Positions 28,342 to 37,800 of a DNA stretch of 64,000 nt are shown here, one piece after another. Source of the DNA: Dyella sp. M7H15-1 (GTDB lineage Bacteria; Pseudomonadota; Gammaproteobacteria; Xanthomonadales; Rhodanobacteraceae). Numbering within the stretch: the stretch's first letter is position 1; each line of letters opens with the position of its first letter. The stretch covers positions 186,001-250,000 of the forward strand of contig NZ_CP035300.1 in NCBI RefSeq assembly GCF_004114615.1. The letters are read 5' to 3'. The notes below the pieces were generated by a model. That model saw only the letters and a list, made by a program, of their open reading frames with translations, was not told the origin of the DNA and made no database searches. The translations under genes were made by a program, and so were the position numbers.

Positions 28342-30111
28342 TCAAGCGTTAATCGCCTTGCGTGGTGTTTCCAGCGCGCGGGCGACGCGTTGCTGTTCCT
28401 GTCGTAGGCGAGCGGGCAGGCGCTCGGCGAAGCTGTCGAGGTATTTGCTGATGGCATGCAGTTCGGTCTGCCAGCCGTCGTTGTTGACGTCGAGAAGCTC
28501 GACCAATGTTTCGCACGGCAAGTTCAGGCCATCCAGTTTCAATTCGCCATTGGCGGGCACGGTGCCGATGGCGGTTTCCGCGCCGCGTACCTTGCCTTCC
28601 ACGCGGGCGATCATCCACTCCAGTACACGCAGATTATCGCCGAAGCCCGGCCACAGGAACTTGCCATCCTTGCCTTTGCGGAACCAATTCACGTGGAAGA
28701 TCTTCGGCAACTTGGCGCCCGGCTTGTCGAACGACAGCCAGTGTGTGAAGTAATCGCCGTAGTGATAGCCGCAAAACGGCTTCATGGCCATCGAGTCCCT
28801 ACGCAACACACCCACGGCACCGGTCGCTGCAGCTGTCGTTTCCGAACCCATCGCCGCACCCATCAGCACGCCGTGCGTCCAGTCGCGCGCCTCCATCACC
28901 AACGGTACTAATGACGGACGGCGGCCACCGAATACGATGGCGCTGATCGGCACACCTTGCGCATCTTCGGCCTTCGATGACCAAGTGGGGCATTGCTTGG
29001 CGCTGACGGTAAAACGCGAATTCGGGTGCGCGGCAGGACCCTTGGCTGGGTCATAAGGACGACCCTGCCAGTCGGTGACTGGCGTGCCAGGCAGGCCCTC
29101 CCACCAGGGCTGGTTGTCGGCCGTGACCGCCACGTTGGTAAAGATGGTGTCCTGAGCGATGGTGGTCAGTGCGTTAGGGTTGCTGTTGTCGCTGGTGCCC
29201 GGTGCCACGCCAAAGAAGCCGGCCTCGGGGTTGATGGCGTACAGACGCCCATCCGCCCCTGGGCGCATCCAGCAGATGTCGTCGCCGATGGTCCACACGC
29301 GCCAACCGTCCTTGCGATAACCTGCCGGTGGAATCAACATCGCGAGATTGGTTTTTCCACATGCCGACGGGAAGGCCGCAGCGATGTAGTGTGTTTGGCC
29401 GTGCGGATTTTCGACGCCGACGATAAGCATGTGCTCGGCCAGCCAGCCTTCAGCGCGTGCCTGATAGCTGGCGATACGAAGCGCGTGGCACTTCTTGCCG
29501 AGTAGCGCGTTGCCACCGTAGCCGGAACCATACGACTGGATCGACAGCTCTTCCGGAAAATGCATGATAAAACGGCGCTCCGGATCCAGTTCGCCGGTAG
29601 AGTGCAGACCCTTTACGAATGTGCCTTCCTGCTCGATGCGAGCAAGGGCTGCGGCACCCATGCGCGTCATGGTGCGCATGTTCACCACCACATACGGACT
29701 ATCAGTGATTTCCACGCCGCAACGTGACAGCGGCGAATCGATCGGCCCCATGCAGTACGGAATGACGTACATGGTGCGGCCTTCCATGCAGCCCTGGAAC
29801 AACGCATTCATCTTGGCGTGCGCATCGGCCGGGGCCATCCAATGATTGTTGGGGCCTGCATCGGTTTCGTCCTTCGTGCAGACGAAGGTCAGATGCTCCA
29901 CGCGCGCCACATCCGATGGGCTGGAGCGATGCAGGTAGCAGCCTGGATGGGTCTGCTGATTGAGTTCGATCAGATCTCCGCTGCGCAGCATGTGCTGTAC
30001 CAGCGTCCGATATTCGGTATCGGAGCCATCGCACCAATGGATTGTCGCGGGGCGGGTTGTGGCCGCCACGTCTTTCACCCATTGATCGAGCGAATCCAGC
30101 TTGCTCGTCAT
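28342..30111 (-). CDS. pckG: phosphoenolpyruvate carboxykinase (GTP)
   Basis: A 589-residue GTP-type PEPCK, converting oxaloacetate and GTP to phosphoenolpyruvate, the entry to gluconeogenesis. The P-loop/active-site segment AAAFPSACGKTNLAML with its reactive cysteine, EAGFFGVAPGTS, GDDICWMR and FGGRRPS are conserved. Length is normal. ATG 30111 has GAGGGGAA six bases upstream. The gene is flanked by a terminator on one side and a palindromic repeat element on the other, and is monocistronic. Confidence 0.97.
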   Translation of the reverse strand: MTSKLDSLDQWVKDVAATTRPATIHWCDGSDTEYRTLVQHMLRSGDLIELNQQTHPGCYLHRSSPSDVARVEHLTFVCTKDETDAGPNNHWMAPADAHAKMNALFQGCMEGRTMYVIPYCMGPIDSPLSRCGVEITDSPYVVVNMRTMTRMGAAALARIEQEGTFVKGLHSTGELDPERRFIMHFPEELSIQSYGSGYGGNALLGKKCHALRIASYQARAEGWLAEHMLIVGVENPHGQTHYIAAAFPSACGKTNLAMLIPPAGYRKDGWRVWTIGDDICWMRPGADGRLYAINPEAGFFGVAPGTSDNSNPNALTTIAQDTIFTNVAVTADNQPWWEGLPGTPVTDWQGRPYDPAKGPAAHPNSRFTVSAKQCPTWSSKAEDAQGVPISAIVFGGRRPSLVPLVMEARDWTHGVLMGAAMGSETTAAATGAVGVLRRDSMAMKPFCGYHYGDYFTHWLSFDKPGAKLPKIFHVNWFRKGKDGKFLWPGFGDNLRVLEWMIARVEGKVRGAETAIGTVPANGELKLDGLNLPCETLVELLDVNNDGWQTELHAISKYLDSFAERLPARLRQEQQRVARALETPRKAINA

Positions 30112-30196
30112 GTTTCCCCTCGCTTTGGTCTACCTATAAAAAAGAGGCACGACGCTAAGTTACGGGAACTGGCATTGCAAGGTTGCATGCAGCAAG

Positions 30197-30298
30197 GCCG
30201 GGAATGGGAATCGTAAATGAGGCATAGCTAAAAGCTGAAAGCAGAATCATGCTCGCTCTGCTCTTGTGATTCTCGAATCCCTATTCTCGATTCCCGGC
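30197..30298. repeat. about 100-bp palindromic intergenic element
   Basis: The ends are inverted repeats (GCCGGGAAT at 30197-30205 and ATTCCCGGC at 30290-30298), the inside holds a second stem (AGAATCA and TGATTCT). It fills the gap between pckG and the TetR gene. GGGAATC-like motifs are reminiscent of the GGGACTC arrays at 45.7 kb. No reading frame inside. Confidence 0.5.
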
Positions 30299-30300
30299 TC

Positions 30301-30879
30301 TTAATCCGGAATCAGGGTCGCGATCATATGTTCGACGTAGGCGTCGAACTCTTCATGGGACAACCTTGGCAGACCAAGTGTGAAATTGAGCTGCAGAAAG
30401 CCGACATAGGCGGCGTAGGTCAAACGGGCGCGGTTGAGCGCTTCATCGATCTCCAGCCCGGCCTCGATGTACGCCTCATGAAGAAATTCCGTACGCCGCT
30501 TTGAGACGCGTGCCATCACCGGCACCACCAGTGGGTGGTCCAATGCGTTCAACAAGGCGGCGTAAACGCGGTGCGGGTGCAGCTCATGGGCGACGCGGCG
30601 GAACAGTTCGGGCAGGCGCTCGCGCGGATCGGGGATTGCTTCGATCTGGCTGATGATTTCGCGCTCGCCGTACTGCTCCCAGCGTTCCAGTGCGGCCTGA
30701 AGCAGGGCTTCGCGCGTGCGGAAATGCCAGTAAAAACTGCCTTTGGTAACGCCGAGCTGGCGAGCCAACGCCTCGACGGCCAGCGCGCCGACACCTTGTT
30801 CGGCGATCAGGTTGAGGGCGGCATCTTCCCAATCTTCGGCGGAAAGACGCGTGCGTTCTGGTTTTTGGCGGACATTCAT
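30301..30879 (-). CDS. TetR-family transcriptional regulator
   Basis: A 192-residue TetR protein. The N-terminal helix-turn-helix (about residues 12-58) reads WEDAALNLIAEQGVGALAVE ... LGVTKGSFYWHFRTREALLQAALERWE, a textbook TetR DNA-binding domain. The C-terminal ligand domain is unassigned. The gene is divergent from an alpha/beta hydrolase and fadE with 114 bases between, so it probably represses that pair and responds to a fatty acyl ligand; this is inference from layout. No clear palindrome found in the shared gap. Confidence 0.9.
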   Translation of the reverse strand: MNVRQKPERTRLSAEDWEDAALNLIAEQGVGALAVEALARQLGVTKGSFYWHFRTREALLQAALERWEQYGEREIISQIEAIPDPRERLPELFRRVAHELHPHRVYAALLNALDHPLVVPVMARVSKRRTEFLHEAYIEAGLEIDEALNRARLTYAAYVGFLQLNFTLGLPRLSHEEFDAYVEHMIATLIPD

Positions 30880-30993
30880 TTACGTATGGTAGCCCAGGCC
30901 GAAATGGAACTGTGGGCGTCTTCCCGCCGCAGGGATGCCCGAAACGGCGCACCTGGCGGCCGGTTGACGACAACCCTGAAGCAACCAATACTC

Positions 30994-31899
30994 ATGCGTA
31001 TGGAATCTCATTCGCCCGTTCGAACGTCTTGCCGCACTGCCGATGGCTTGTCCCTGGCGGTGGATCTGTATAACGCCTCGGGACAGCCAACACTGTTGTT
31101 CGCGCATGGCTTTGGCCAAACTCGCGGTGCATGGAACGCGGCGGCTGCGACCATGGCTGCACAGGGTTGCCGTTGCGTGAGTTTCGACAGCCGAGGTCAC
31201 GGCGAAAGCGATCGTGTTCCCGGTGGCGAATACCACATGGAGCAGTTTGTCGAAGATCTGCTCGGCCTGGCTCGAGCCCAGCCGAAGCCGCCCATCCTGG
31301 TCGGTGCTTCGATGGGCGGTCTGCTGGGTCTGGTGGTGGCCGGAGAGATGCGGCCGATACCATTCCGTGCACTGGTACTGGTCGATATCACGCCACGCTG
31401 GGAAACTTCCGGCGTCGAGCGCATTCTTGCCTTCATGCAAGCGCATCCCGACGGATTCGCCAGTTATGTAGAAGCTGCCGAGCAGATTGCGGCATACCTG
31501 CCGCAGCGGCGCGAGCGCAAGAGCGAGCAGCAACTGCGCCCGCTGTTGCGCGAAGGCACAGATGGTCGCCTGCGTTGGCATTGGGACCCGGATTTGCTGG
31601 CAGGAGGCCTGGTCAGCGAGAGCGAGCGCTATCAACCGCGCCTGCTTGCCGCGGCATCCACGGTTGAAGTGCCGGTGTTGTTGCTTTCTGGTGAGTGCAG
31701 CGATGTCGTGTCACGCCACACCGTAGATGAATTCCTGTCCCTGGCGCCGCATGCCCGCCATGCCGAGGTACCAGGGGCTACCCATATGTTGGCCGGTGAC
31801 GCGAACGATGCATTCACGGCCCAAATAGCAGGCTTTATCGCGAGCCTGGAATCCGTCGACGCCGACGAGGCGATCGAGCAACCTGCAACGAGGTGTTGA
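30994..31899 (+). CDS. alpha/beta hydrolase
   Basis: A 301-residue alpha/beta hydrolase. HGFGQTRGAW gives the oxyanion region, GASMGG the nucleophile elbow (Ser), SGECSDVVS the acid-bearing strand and PGATHMLAGD the catalytic His. It is 1 base upstream of fadE (GAGATG) and probably co-transcribed, suggesting a role in ester or acyl-CoA metabolism. ATG 30994 or 31000; the frame stays open upstream to 30535 over the TetR gene but that part is antisense to it and not coding. Substrate unknown. Confidence 0.9.
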   Translation: MRMESHSPVRTSCRTADGLSLAVDLYNASGQPTLLFAHGFGQTRGAWNAAAATMAAQGCRCVSFDSRGHGESDRVPGGEYHMEQFVEDLLGLARAQPKPPILVGASMGGLLGLVVAGEMRPIPFRALVLVDITPRWETSGVERILAFMQAHPDGFASYVEAAEQIAAYLPQRRERKSEQQLRPLLREGTDGRLRWHWDPDLLAGGLVSESERYQPRLLAAASTVEVPVLLLSGECSDVVSRHTVDEFLSLAPHARHAEVPGATHMLAGDANDAFTAQIAGFIASLESVDADEAIEQPATRC

Positions 31900-31900
31900 G

Positions 31901-34369
31901 ATGTCTGTACTACTAACCGTGTTGGCGGCACTTTTCGCGACCGGCGCCTGTGCCTATCACCGCAGCAGTTTGCGGGCATGGGTCATCACCACGATCGTGG
32001 TGACGCTAGTGGTCGGCTTGTTGGTCGCTGCACCCAAGACCATGGTCTTGCTGCTGCTCATCGTGCTGCTCGTTGCCGTGCCGCTGTTGATGACTGACTT
32101 CCGCCGCAAGAACATCAGCGCGCCGCTGCTGAAGATGTTTGCCAAGGTGACGCCAAAACTGTCAGACACTGAACAGACCGCACTGGAAGCCGGCACGGTC
32201 GGCTTCGAAGGCGAACTGTTTTCTGGCAAGCCCGATTGGCATGAATTGCTCAAGCAGCCCAAGCCCGAACTGAGTGTGGAGGAGAAAGCCTTTCTCGACG
32301 GCCCGGTCGAGCAACTGTGCGGCATGATCGACGATTGGCAGATCACGCACGAACTGGCCGACCTGCCGCCGGAGGTTTGGGACTTCGTCAAGAAGCACAA
32401 ATTCTTCGGCATGATCATTCCGAAGGCATACGGCGGCCTGGGTTTCTCGGCGCTGGCGCACTCGGCCGTGCTGCAAAAGCTGGCCACCATGTCGGCCACG
32501 GTGGCGTCGACCGTGGCGGTGCCGAACTCGCTCGGACCGGCCGAACTGCTGCTGCACTACGGCAGCGACGAGCAGAAGAACTACTACCTGCCGCGTCTGG
32601 CGGTAGGCGAAGAAATCCCATGCTTTGCGCTGACCGGCCCATATGCCGGTTCGGATGCCACCTCGATTCCCGACTACGGCATCGTCTGCAAGCAGATCGT
32701 CGATGGTGTGGAAACCATCGGCATGAAACTCAACTTCGACAAGCGCTACATCACGCTGGCGCCGGTCGCCACGGTGGTGGGCCTGGCGTTCCGCTTGTAT
32801 GACCCGGAACATTTGCTTGGCGACAAGGAAGACCTCGGCATCACGCTGGCGCTGTTGCCGCGTAGCACGCCGGGTCTGGAAATCGGCCGCCGCCATATGC
32901 CGCTCAATATTCCGTTCCAGAACGGACCGGTGCGCGGCAAAGATATCTTTGCACCACTGTCGACTCTGATCGGTGGCCCGCATATGGCCGGTCACGGTTG
33001 GCGCATGCTGGTGGAATGCCTTTCGGTAGGTCGCGCTATTTCGCTGCCCTCCAATGCAACCGGCGGCGTGCGCATGGCGGTCGCCGGCACCGGTGCGTAT
33101 GCGCGCATGCGCAAGCAGTTCGGTCTGGCCGTCGCGCGTTTCGAAGGTGTGGAAGAGGCGCTGGCGCGCATCGGCGGTCTGACTTATGCCACGGCGGCGC
33201 TGTCGCGCGCGACGGCCGCTGCGGTGGACCGTGGTGAGAAGCCGGCCGTGCCTTCCGCCATTGCCAAATACCACGCCACCGAATGGGGCCGTACTGTCGC
33301 TGGCGATGCGCTGGACGTACACGGCGGCAAGGGCGTGCAGTTGGGACCGAAGAACTACGCCGGTCGTGCCTGGCAAGGCGTGCCCATCGCCATCACGGTG
33401 GAAGGCGCGAACATCATGACGCGCAGCCTGATGATCTTCGGTCAGGGCGCGATTCGCTGTCATCCTTATGTGTTGAAGGAAATGCAGGCGCTGTCGATTG
33501 CCGATTACAGCGAGCGCCTGAAGACCTTCGATCGTGCGCTGTTTGGACATCTTGGTTTCGGCATTTCCAACGCCGTGCGCAGCTTTGTGCTTGGCGTGAC
33601 TGCTGCACGTATCGGCGACACTGCGGGCGATGCCTACACGCGCCGTTACTACCGCAAACTCAATCGTTATTCCGCTGCATTGGCACTGTGCGCAGACACC
33701 TTCATGGGCGTCCTCGGCGGCAAGCTGAAGTTCAAGGAAAAACTCTCCGCTCGCCTTGGCGACGTACTCAGTTATCTGTATATCGCCAGCGCCATGCTGA
33801 AGCGTTACGAGGATACCGGCCGGCCGGAAGCGGATCGCCCACTGCTCGCCTGGGCCTTCCACGAATGCATGTGGCGCACGCAGATGGCGCTGGACGGCGC
33901 CATTCGCAACTTCCCGGTGCGTCCGATCGGCTGGCTGCTGCACGTGCTGGTGTTCCCGTTCGGCCGCCGCGAAGTGCCACCGTCGGATCGCCTGGGCCGA
34001 CGCGTCGCTGCCATCATCACGGCGCCGGGCGAGGCGCGCGACCGTCTGCTGGAATGGGCGTATCTCACCCCGACACCCAACAACACCGTCGGCCGCATGA
34101 ACAAGCTGCTGCCGGATGTGATCGCCGCCGAACCGATCGAGCGTAAGTTCGCCAAGGTGCAGAAAGCTGGCCAGTTCAGCTCGCACGATTATCTGGGGCA
34201 ACTCGATGAAGCCGTCAAAGCCGGCGTGATCGATACCAGCGAAGCAGCCTTGCTCAAACGCGTCCGTGAAGGCGTGTTCGAGTTCATCTCGGTGGATGAT
34301 TTCGATCCGATCGAGCTGCGCTCGGCGGTGACGCGCAAGGATGCGAAGAAGTTGGCGGACGCGGCGTAA
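31901..34369 (+). CDS. fadE: long acyl-CoA dehydrogenase FadE
   Basis: An 822-residue FadE-type acyl-CoA dehydrogenase, first step of fatty-acid beta-oxidation. Two N-terminal hydrophobic segments (about 1-65) anchor it to the membrane, followed by the dehydrogenase core (PKAYGGLGFSALAHSAVLQKL, CFALTGPYAGSDATS, GRAISLPSNATGGVRMA) and the C-terminal domain characteristic of the long FadE form. Length matches the E. coli protein (814). The ATG at 31901 follows the hydrolase stop codon by one base, with GAGG nearby, so translation is likely coupled. Probably under control of the divergent TetR regulator. Confidence 0.95.
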   Translation: MSVLLTVLAALFATGACAYHRSSLRAWVITTIVVTLVVGLLVAAPKTMVLLLLIVLLVAVPLLMTDFRRKNISAPLLKMFAKVTPKLSDTEQTALEAGTVGFEGELFSGKPDWHELLKQPKPELSVEEKAFLDGPVEQLCGMIDDWQITHELADLPPEVWDFVKKHKFFGMIIPKAYGGLGFSALAHSAVLQKLATMSATVASTVAVPNSLGPAELLLHYGSDEQKNYYLPRLAVGEEIPCFALTGPYAGSDATSIPDYGIVCKQIVDGVETIGMKLNFDKRYITLAPVATVVGLAFRLYDPEHLLGDKEDLGITLALLPRSTPGLEIGRRHMPLNIPFQNGPVRGKDIFAPLSTLIGGPHMAGHGWRMLVECLSVGRAISLPSNATGGVRMAVAGTGAYARMRKQFGLAVARFEGVEEALARIGGLTYATAALSRATAAAVDRGEKPAVPSAIAKYHATEWGRTVAGDALDVHGGKGVQLGPKNYAGRAWQGVPIAITVEGANIMTRSLMIFGQGAIRCHPYVLKEMQALSIADYSERLKTFDRALFGHLGFGISNAVRSFVLGVTAARIGDTAGDAYTRRYYRKLNRYSAALALCADTFMGVLGGKLKFKEKLSARLGDVLSYLYIASAMLKRYEDTGRPEADRPLLAWAFHECMWRTQMALDGAIRNFPVRPIGWLLHVLVFPFGRREVPPSDRLGRRVAAIITAPGEARDRLLEWAYLTPTPNNTVGRMNKLLPDVIAAEPIERKFAKVQKAGQFSSHDYLGQLDEAVKAGVIDTSEAALLKRVREGVFEFISVDDFDPIELRSAVTRKDAKKLADAA

Positions 34370-34396
34370 CGAGTACCCGCTGTATGACCGATCATT

Positions 34397-34417
34397 CTCC
34401 CCGCGTTCCGCGGGGAG
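34397..34417. terminator. GC-rich hairpin after fadE
   Basis: Arms CTCCCCGCG (34397-34405) and CGCGGGGAG (34409-34417) with a TTC loop, 27 bases after the fadE stop codon. Stem is strong, but there is no T-run. Confidence 0.5.
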
Positions 34418-34452
34418 ATAGCCTCAGCTGAATCGATTGCTTCATACTCGTC

Positions 34453-34751
34453 GTCCCGGCGCAGGCACACTGCTGTCTGGGGAAGATCGCACCAATCGAT
34501 GGAGTGTCGCTTTTACCAGAGCTTTCACCGCATCAGCGGATGTGGTGACTTGCGAAATATCTGATGAGTGAGCCCCTCTCCCTTCGGGAGAGGGTGCCGG
34601 CAGGCGGGTGAGGGTTCGGCCAGCGCGCGAAAACAAAGTCTTGCGAAAGAACTGAATCGCGCGCTTCGCCCGGACCCTCACTCCATGCTCGTCTTTCGCC
34701 ACTCGCACTCGACACAATGTTCCCCAGACAGCAATGGGCATAGGCCGGGAC
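34453..34751. repeat. MITE-like element with terminal inverted repeats and nested palindromes
   Basis: The 398-base gap between fadE and the CPBP gene holds a roughly 299-base element. Its ends (34453-34484 and 34720-34751) are inverted repeats matching at 26 of 32 positions, with a 14-bp perfect block (TGCTGTCTGGGGAA and complement). Inside are a perfect hairpin with arms CCCTCTCCC and GGGAGAGGG (34574-34594) and a second inverted pair around GGTGAGGGT ... CAGCGCGCG (34606-34629) against 34658-34683. No coding frame of its own is convincing. This is the organisation of a non-autonomous mobile palindromic element. Confidence 0.6.
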
Positions 34752-34767
34752 CCAGTGTCTTTCGCCA

Positions 34768-35703
34768 TCAAGTCGCGGGGTTCCGGGCGCTGATTGCTTC
34801 CGATGTCTTCCTGCGCCAACACGGCGGCACGATCGAGCCGCGGCGCACGGCCACCACGATCAACACCACGGTGCAAACCGAGCAGAGCGACAACATCACC
34901 ACCGATGCTTCGGCGCCAAACGCGCCGCCGCTGAGCCAATCCGGCCCGGTGCGTTGTGAAACCAGCCAACCGTCGGCGTGGGTTCCGGAAACAGGGATAC
35001 CGTAAACCGTACCTTGCGTGAAATTCCACGCTGCGTGCAAGCCAATGCATGGCCAGAGTGAACGCGTGAGGTGATAGATCATGCCCAGCAGCAAGCCGGC
35101 CTCGACGGTGATGGCGGCGGCACTCCAAAGCGTAGCGCCGGGATTCATGATGTGTGCCGCACCAAAGAACAGTGCCGAGATCAGCAGTGCACCCCAGGTG
35201 CCCAAGCCTTCTTCGACGATGCGAAACAGCACGCCGCGGAACAGGATTTCTTCGCCGATGCCAGCGCCCAGCGCAACCATCAACAAGGCGAGCAGCCAGT
35301 CTGCGTGGGGATTGGTGCCGGTCACGTGATAACTGCCCACCAGCCACAGCGCGCCGACTGCGACGGTAAAGAGGAGAACACCGCCGATGATGCCTGCCCA
35401 CACGCCGGTCCAGTTTCGTGGCGACCATTCGACCATGCGGCGGCGTTCCACCAGCTTTACCAGCCCCAGGTAAATCAGGAACGATGACAGCACGAAGATG
35501 GAGAGATAGGCCAGTCCATTGTTCCAAGGCGTCCGGGCCGCGTTATGTAGCCACGTGGCGTGGTCGAGCCGGCCAATGGCCTGGCTCAGCAGATAAAAGC
35601 CCAGGGCAAACATCACGATACGTGCGAGCGGCGAGTACAGCAGCCAGCGCTTCCATGCCGATATGCCCGCAGGCGTGGTGAAGGCGAGTGATGTGTCGAT
35701 CAT
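34768..35703 (-). CDS. CPBP-family intramembrane metalloprotease
   Basis: A 311-residue membrane protein with about eight hydrophobic segments and the CPBP (Rce1/Abi) motifs: E151-E152 in GEEILFRGVLFR, H184 in FGAAHIMNP and HAAWNF at 223-228. These glutamates and histidines bind the catalytic zinc in the membrane. Members process prenylated or peptide substrates or act in bacteriocin immunity; the role here is unknown. ATG 35703 has AGGGGGAAG about 10 bases upstream. It lies downstream of prfC on the same strand, 95 bases away. Confidence 0.9.
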   Translation of the reverse strand: MIDTSLAFTTPAGISAWKRWLLYSPLARIVMFALGFYLLSQAIGRLDHATWLHNAARTPWNNGLAYLSIFVLSSFLIYLGLVKLVERRRMVEWSPRNWTGVWAGIIGGVLLFTVAVGALWLVGSYHVTGTNPHADWLLALLMVALGAGIGEEILFRGVLFRIVEEGLGTWGALLISALFFGAAHIMNPGATLWSAAAITVEAGLLLGMIYHLTRSLWPCIGLHAAWNFTQGTVYGIPVSGTHADGWLVSQRTGPDWLSGGAFGAEASVVMLSLCSVCTVVLIVVAVRRGSIVPPCWRRKTSEAISARNPAT

Positions 35704-35779
35704 GCGAGCTGCTTCCCCCTGACTATGAGAAAAGCACTCTAACGATGATTCCCGCTGCCGTCAGCGTGACTCAAGTCAT

Positions 35780-35811
35780 GGTGGCGATGGCCGAACTTTT
35801 ACATCGCCACC
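35780..35811 (-). terminator. hairpin overlapping the prfC stop codon
   Basis: Arms GGTGGCGATG and CATCGCCACC (10 bp, perfect) with a 12-base loop that holds the stop codon. The stem includes the last three codons of prfC. No U-run; it may act as a processing or attenuation site between prfC and the CPBP gene. Confidence 0.35.
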
Positions 35812-37400
35812 GACGTCGCATGCTCGCGTGTGGTCGCGAAGCGCACTGCAGGCGAACGTTCCTGCGCCAATTGCAGGTTCACGCGTGACGGCGCCAGATA
35901 CACCAGTTCACCGGCAGCATCGATGCCAAGATTCATGATGTTCTTCTCGCGGAATTCTTCCAGCTTTTTCTCATCGTCGCAGTGAATCCAACGCGCGGTG
36001 ACCACGGTGACCGGTTCGAAGCTGGCATCCACGCCGTATTCGTCTTTCAGACGGTAAGCCACCACGTCGAACTGCAGCACACCGACGGCGCCCAGAATCA
36101 AGTCGTTGCTCATTAGCGGCCGGAAGAACTGCGTGGCGCCTTCTTCCGAAAGCTGCGCCAGACCTTTCTGCAACGCCTTCATCTTCAGCGGATCGCGCAA
36201 GCGCGCACGGCGGAACAATTCCGGCGCAAAGTTGGGGATGCCGGTGAAGCTCACCAGCTCACCTTCGGTGAAGGTGTCGCCGATGCTGATCGTGCCGTGG
36301 TTGTGCAGGCCGATCACGTCGCCCGGATAGGCGCTTTCCACGATTTCGCGATCGCTGGCCATAAAGGTCAGCGCGTTGGCGATGCGTACTTCCTTGTTGG
36401 TGCGCGTTTGCAGCATCTTCATGCCGGCACTGTAGGTACCCGAGCAGACGCGCATGAAGGCGACACGGTCGCGGTGCGCCGGGTCCATGTTCGCCTGGAT
36501 CTTGAAGACGAAGCCGGTGAGTTTTTCTTCTTCCGGCTTGACCTCGCGGCTCAGCGTGTTGCGAGAGCGTGGTGGGGGTGCATGCTCCACGAAGAAATCC
36601 AGTAGTAATTGCACGCCGAAGTTGTTCACCGCCGAGCCGAAGAACACCGGTGTCAGCTTACCGGCCAGATACTTGTCCAGGTCGAACGGGTGCGAGGCGC
36701 CCTGGATAAGCTCCAGTTCCTCGCGCAACTCTTTCAGCGCCTCGCTACCGATGGTGGCTTCCAGCCCTGGCGCATCCAGCCCCTTGAAGATGGTCGAGTT
36801 CTGGCGGGTGAAGTTCTTGCCCGCTTCAAAAACGTGCACTTCGTCCAGTAGCAGGTGATACACGCCCTTCAGGCGCTTGCCCATGCCGATGGGCCAAGTG
36901 ACGGGGGCGCAGGCAATCCCGAGCACCGATTCCACTTCGTCCAGCAACTCGATCGGCGAGCGGCCTTCGCGGTCCAGCTTGTTGATGAAGGTCATGATCG
37001 GCGTGTCGCGCAGCCGGCACACCTCCATCAACTTGATGGTGCGTTCTTCCACGCCCTTGGCGCAGTCGATCACCATCAACGCCGAGTCCACCGCGGTCAG
37101 TACGCGGTAGGTATCCTCGGAGAAATCCGCGTGGCCGGGGGTGTCGAGCAAGTTGACGATCTTGCCCTCGTAGGGGAACTGCATCACCGACGAGGTCACC
37201 GAAATGCCGCGCTCCTTTTCCAGCGCCATCCAGTCGGACGTCGCATGCCGCGCAGCCTTGCGGCCCTTCACCGAGCCGGCCATCTGGATCGCGCCGCCGA
37301 ACAGCAACAGCTTTTCCGTCAGGGTGGTCTTGCCTGCGTCAGGGTGGCTGACGATGGCGAAGGTGCGGCGGCGGTGGGTTTCTTGGAGGTGGGCGGACAT
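35799..37400 (-). CDS. prfC: peptide chain release factor 3 (RF3)
   Basis: A 533-residue translational GTPase that recycles RF1 and RF2 from the ribosome. G1 [19 protein letters not shown], the RF3-specific switch region [25 protein letters not shown]3 [15 protein letters not shown]4 INKLDRE are present, followed by domains II and III with QFDVVAYRL. Length equals the family. Start ATG 37400 has no strong ribosome site. Monocistronic or leading into the CPBP protease gene. Confidence 0.96.
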   Translation of the reverse strand: MSAHLQETHRRRTFAIVSHPDAGKTTLTEKLLLFGGAIQMAGSVKGRKAARHATSDWMALEKERGISVTSSVMQFPYEGKIVNLLDTPGHADFSEDTYRVLTAVDSALMVIDCAKGVEERTIKLMEVCRLRDTPIMTFINKLDREGRSPIELLDEVESVLGIACAPVTWPIGMGKRLKGVYHLLLDEVHVFEAGKNFTRQNSTIFKGLDAPGLEATIGSEALKELREELELIQGASHPFDLDKYLAGKLTPVFFGSAVNNFGVQLLLDFFVEHAPPPRSRNTLSREVKPEEEKLTGFVFKIQANMDPAHRDRVAFMRVCSGTYSAGMKMLQTRTNKEVRIANALTFMASDREIVESAYPGDVIGLHNHGTISIGDTFTEGELVSFTGIPNFAPELFRRARLRDPLKMKALQKGLAQLSEEGATQFFRPLMSNDLILGAVGVLQFDVVAYRLKDEYGVDASFEPVTVVTARWIHCDDEKKLEEFREKNIMNLGIDAAGELVYLAPSRVNLQLAQERSPAVRFATTREHATSVAM

Positions 37401-37455
37401 GGGCGGATCGGCTGGGGTGCTAACCGCTTATTGTAGCGTGGAACGGCAAGGTTCC

Positions 37456-37800
37456 TCAGGTTGCCCCTCGCCCGATTTTTCGGGTGGGTGTCGCTGAGCT
37501 TCGCCTGTCCAGCTTATTGGAAAGAAGCCGCTTTTTGCTGCGCATGACATAGAGGATGAAAACTTGATCCCCGTCGATACGGTAGAAGATTCTGCATGGT
37601 GGCTCGATGATTTGCCGATAACGCCATCCCTTCAGCTCCTGCGGCTTGGAGCCGCTCTCAGGATGGTCAGCAAGCTGCCCTATGTGTGCGAAAACGCGTT
37701 GAACGAGCTCGTTTGCCGCGAGGGGATTTTCGAGCGCGATGTAATCGGCGATTTCTTCCAGCTTACTGAGCGCCGGATCGGTCCAAATCACTTCAGCCAT
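37456..37800 (-). CDS. ParE/RelE-superfamily toxin
   Basis: A 114-residue toxin of the ParE/RelE fold: WTDPALSKLEEIADYIALENPLAANELVQRVF (helical hairpin) and the beta-sheet with GWRYRQIIEPPCRIFYRIDGDQVFILYVMRSKK. The PCRIFYRI ... VFILYVMR pattern is typical of ParE-like gyrase toxins. Compared with most (about 95 residues) it has a longer basic tail (RRSSATPTRKIGRGAT). It overlaps the antitoxin gene upstream by 13 bases, giving the usual antitoxin-first order. Gyrase or ribosome target cannot be told from sequence. Confidence 0.87.
   Translation of the reverse strand: MAEVIWTDPALSKLEEIADYIALENPLAANELVQRVFAHIGQLADHPESGSKPQELKGWRYRQIIEPPCRIFYRIDGDQVFILYVMRSKKRLLSNKLDRRSSATPTRKIGRGAT

Noticed and set aside
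32162-34201. 679-codon minus-strand frame across fadE
   Set aside because: Antisense to a clear FadE; composition (Arg/His/Gln-rich, no motifs) is that of a shadow frame.
34442-35527. 361-codon minus-strand frame over the repeat element and CPBP gene
   Set aside because: Arg-rich shadow of the CPBP gene in another frame; the CPBP motifs lie in the frame ending at 34768.
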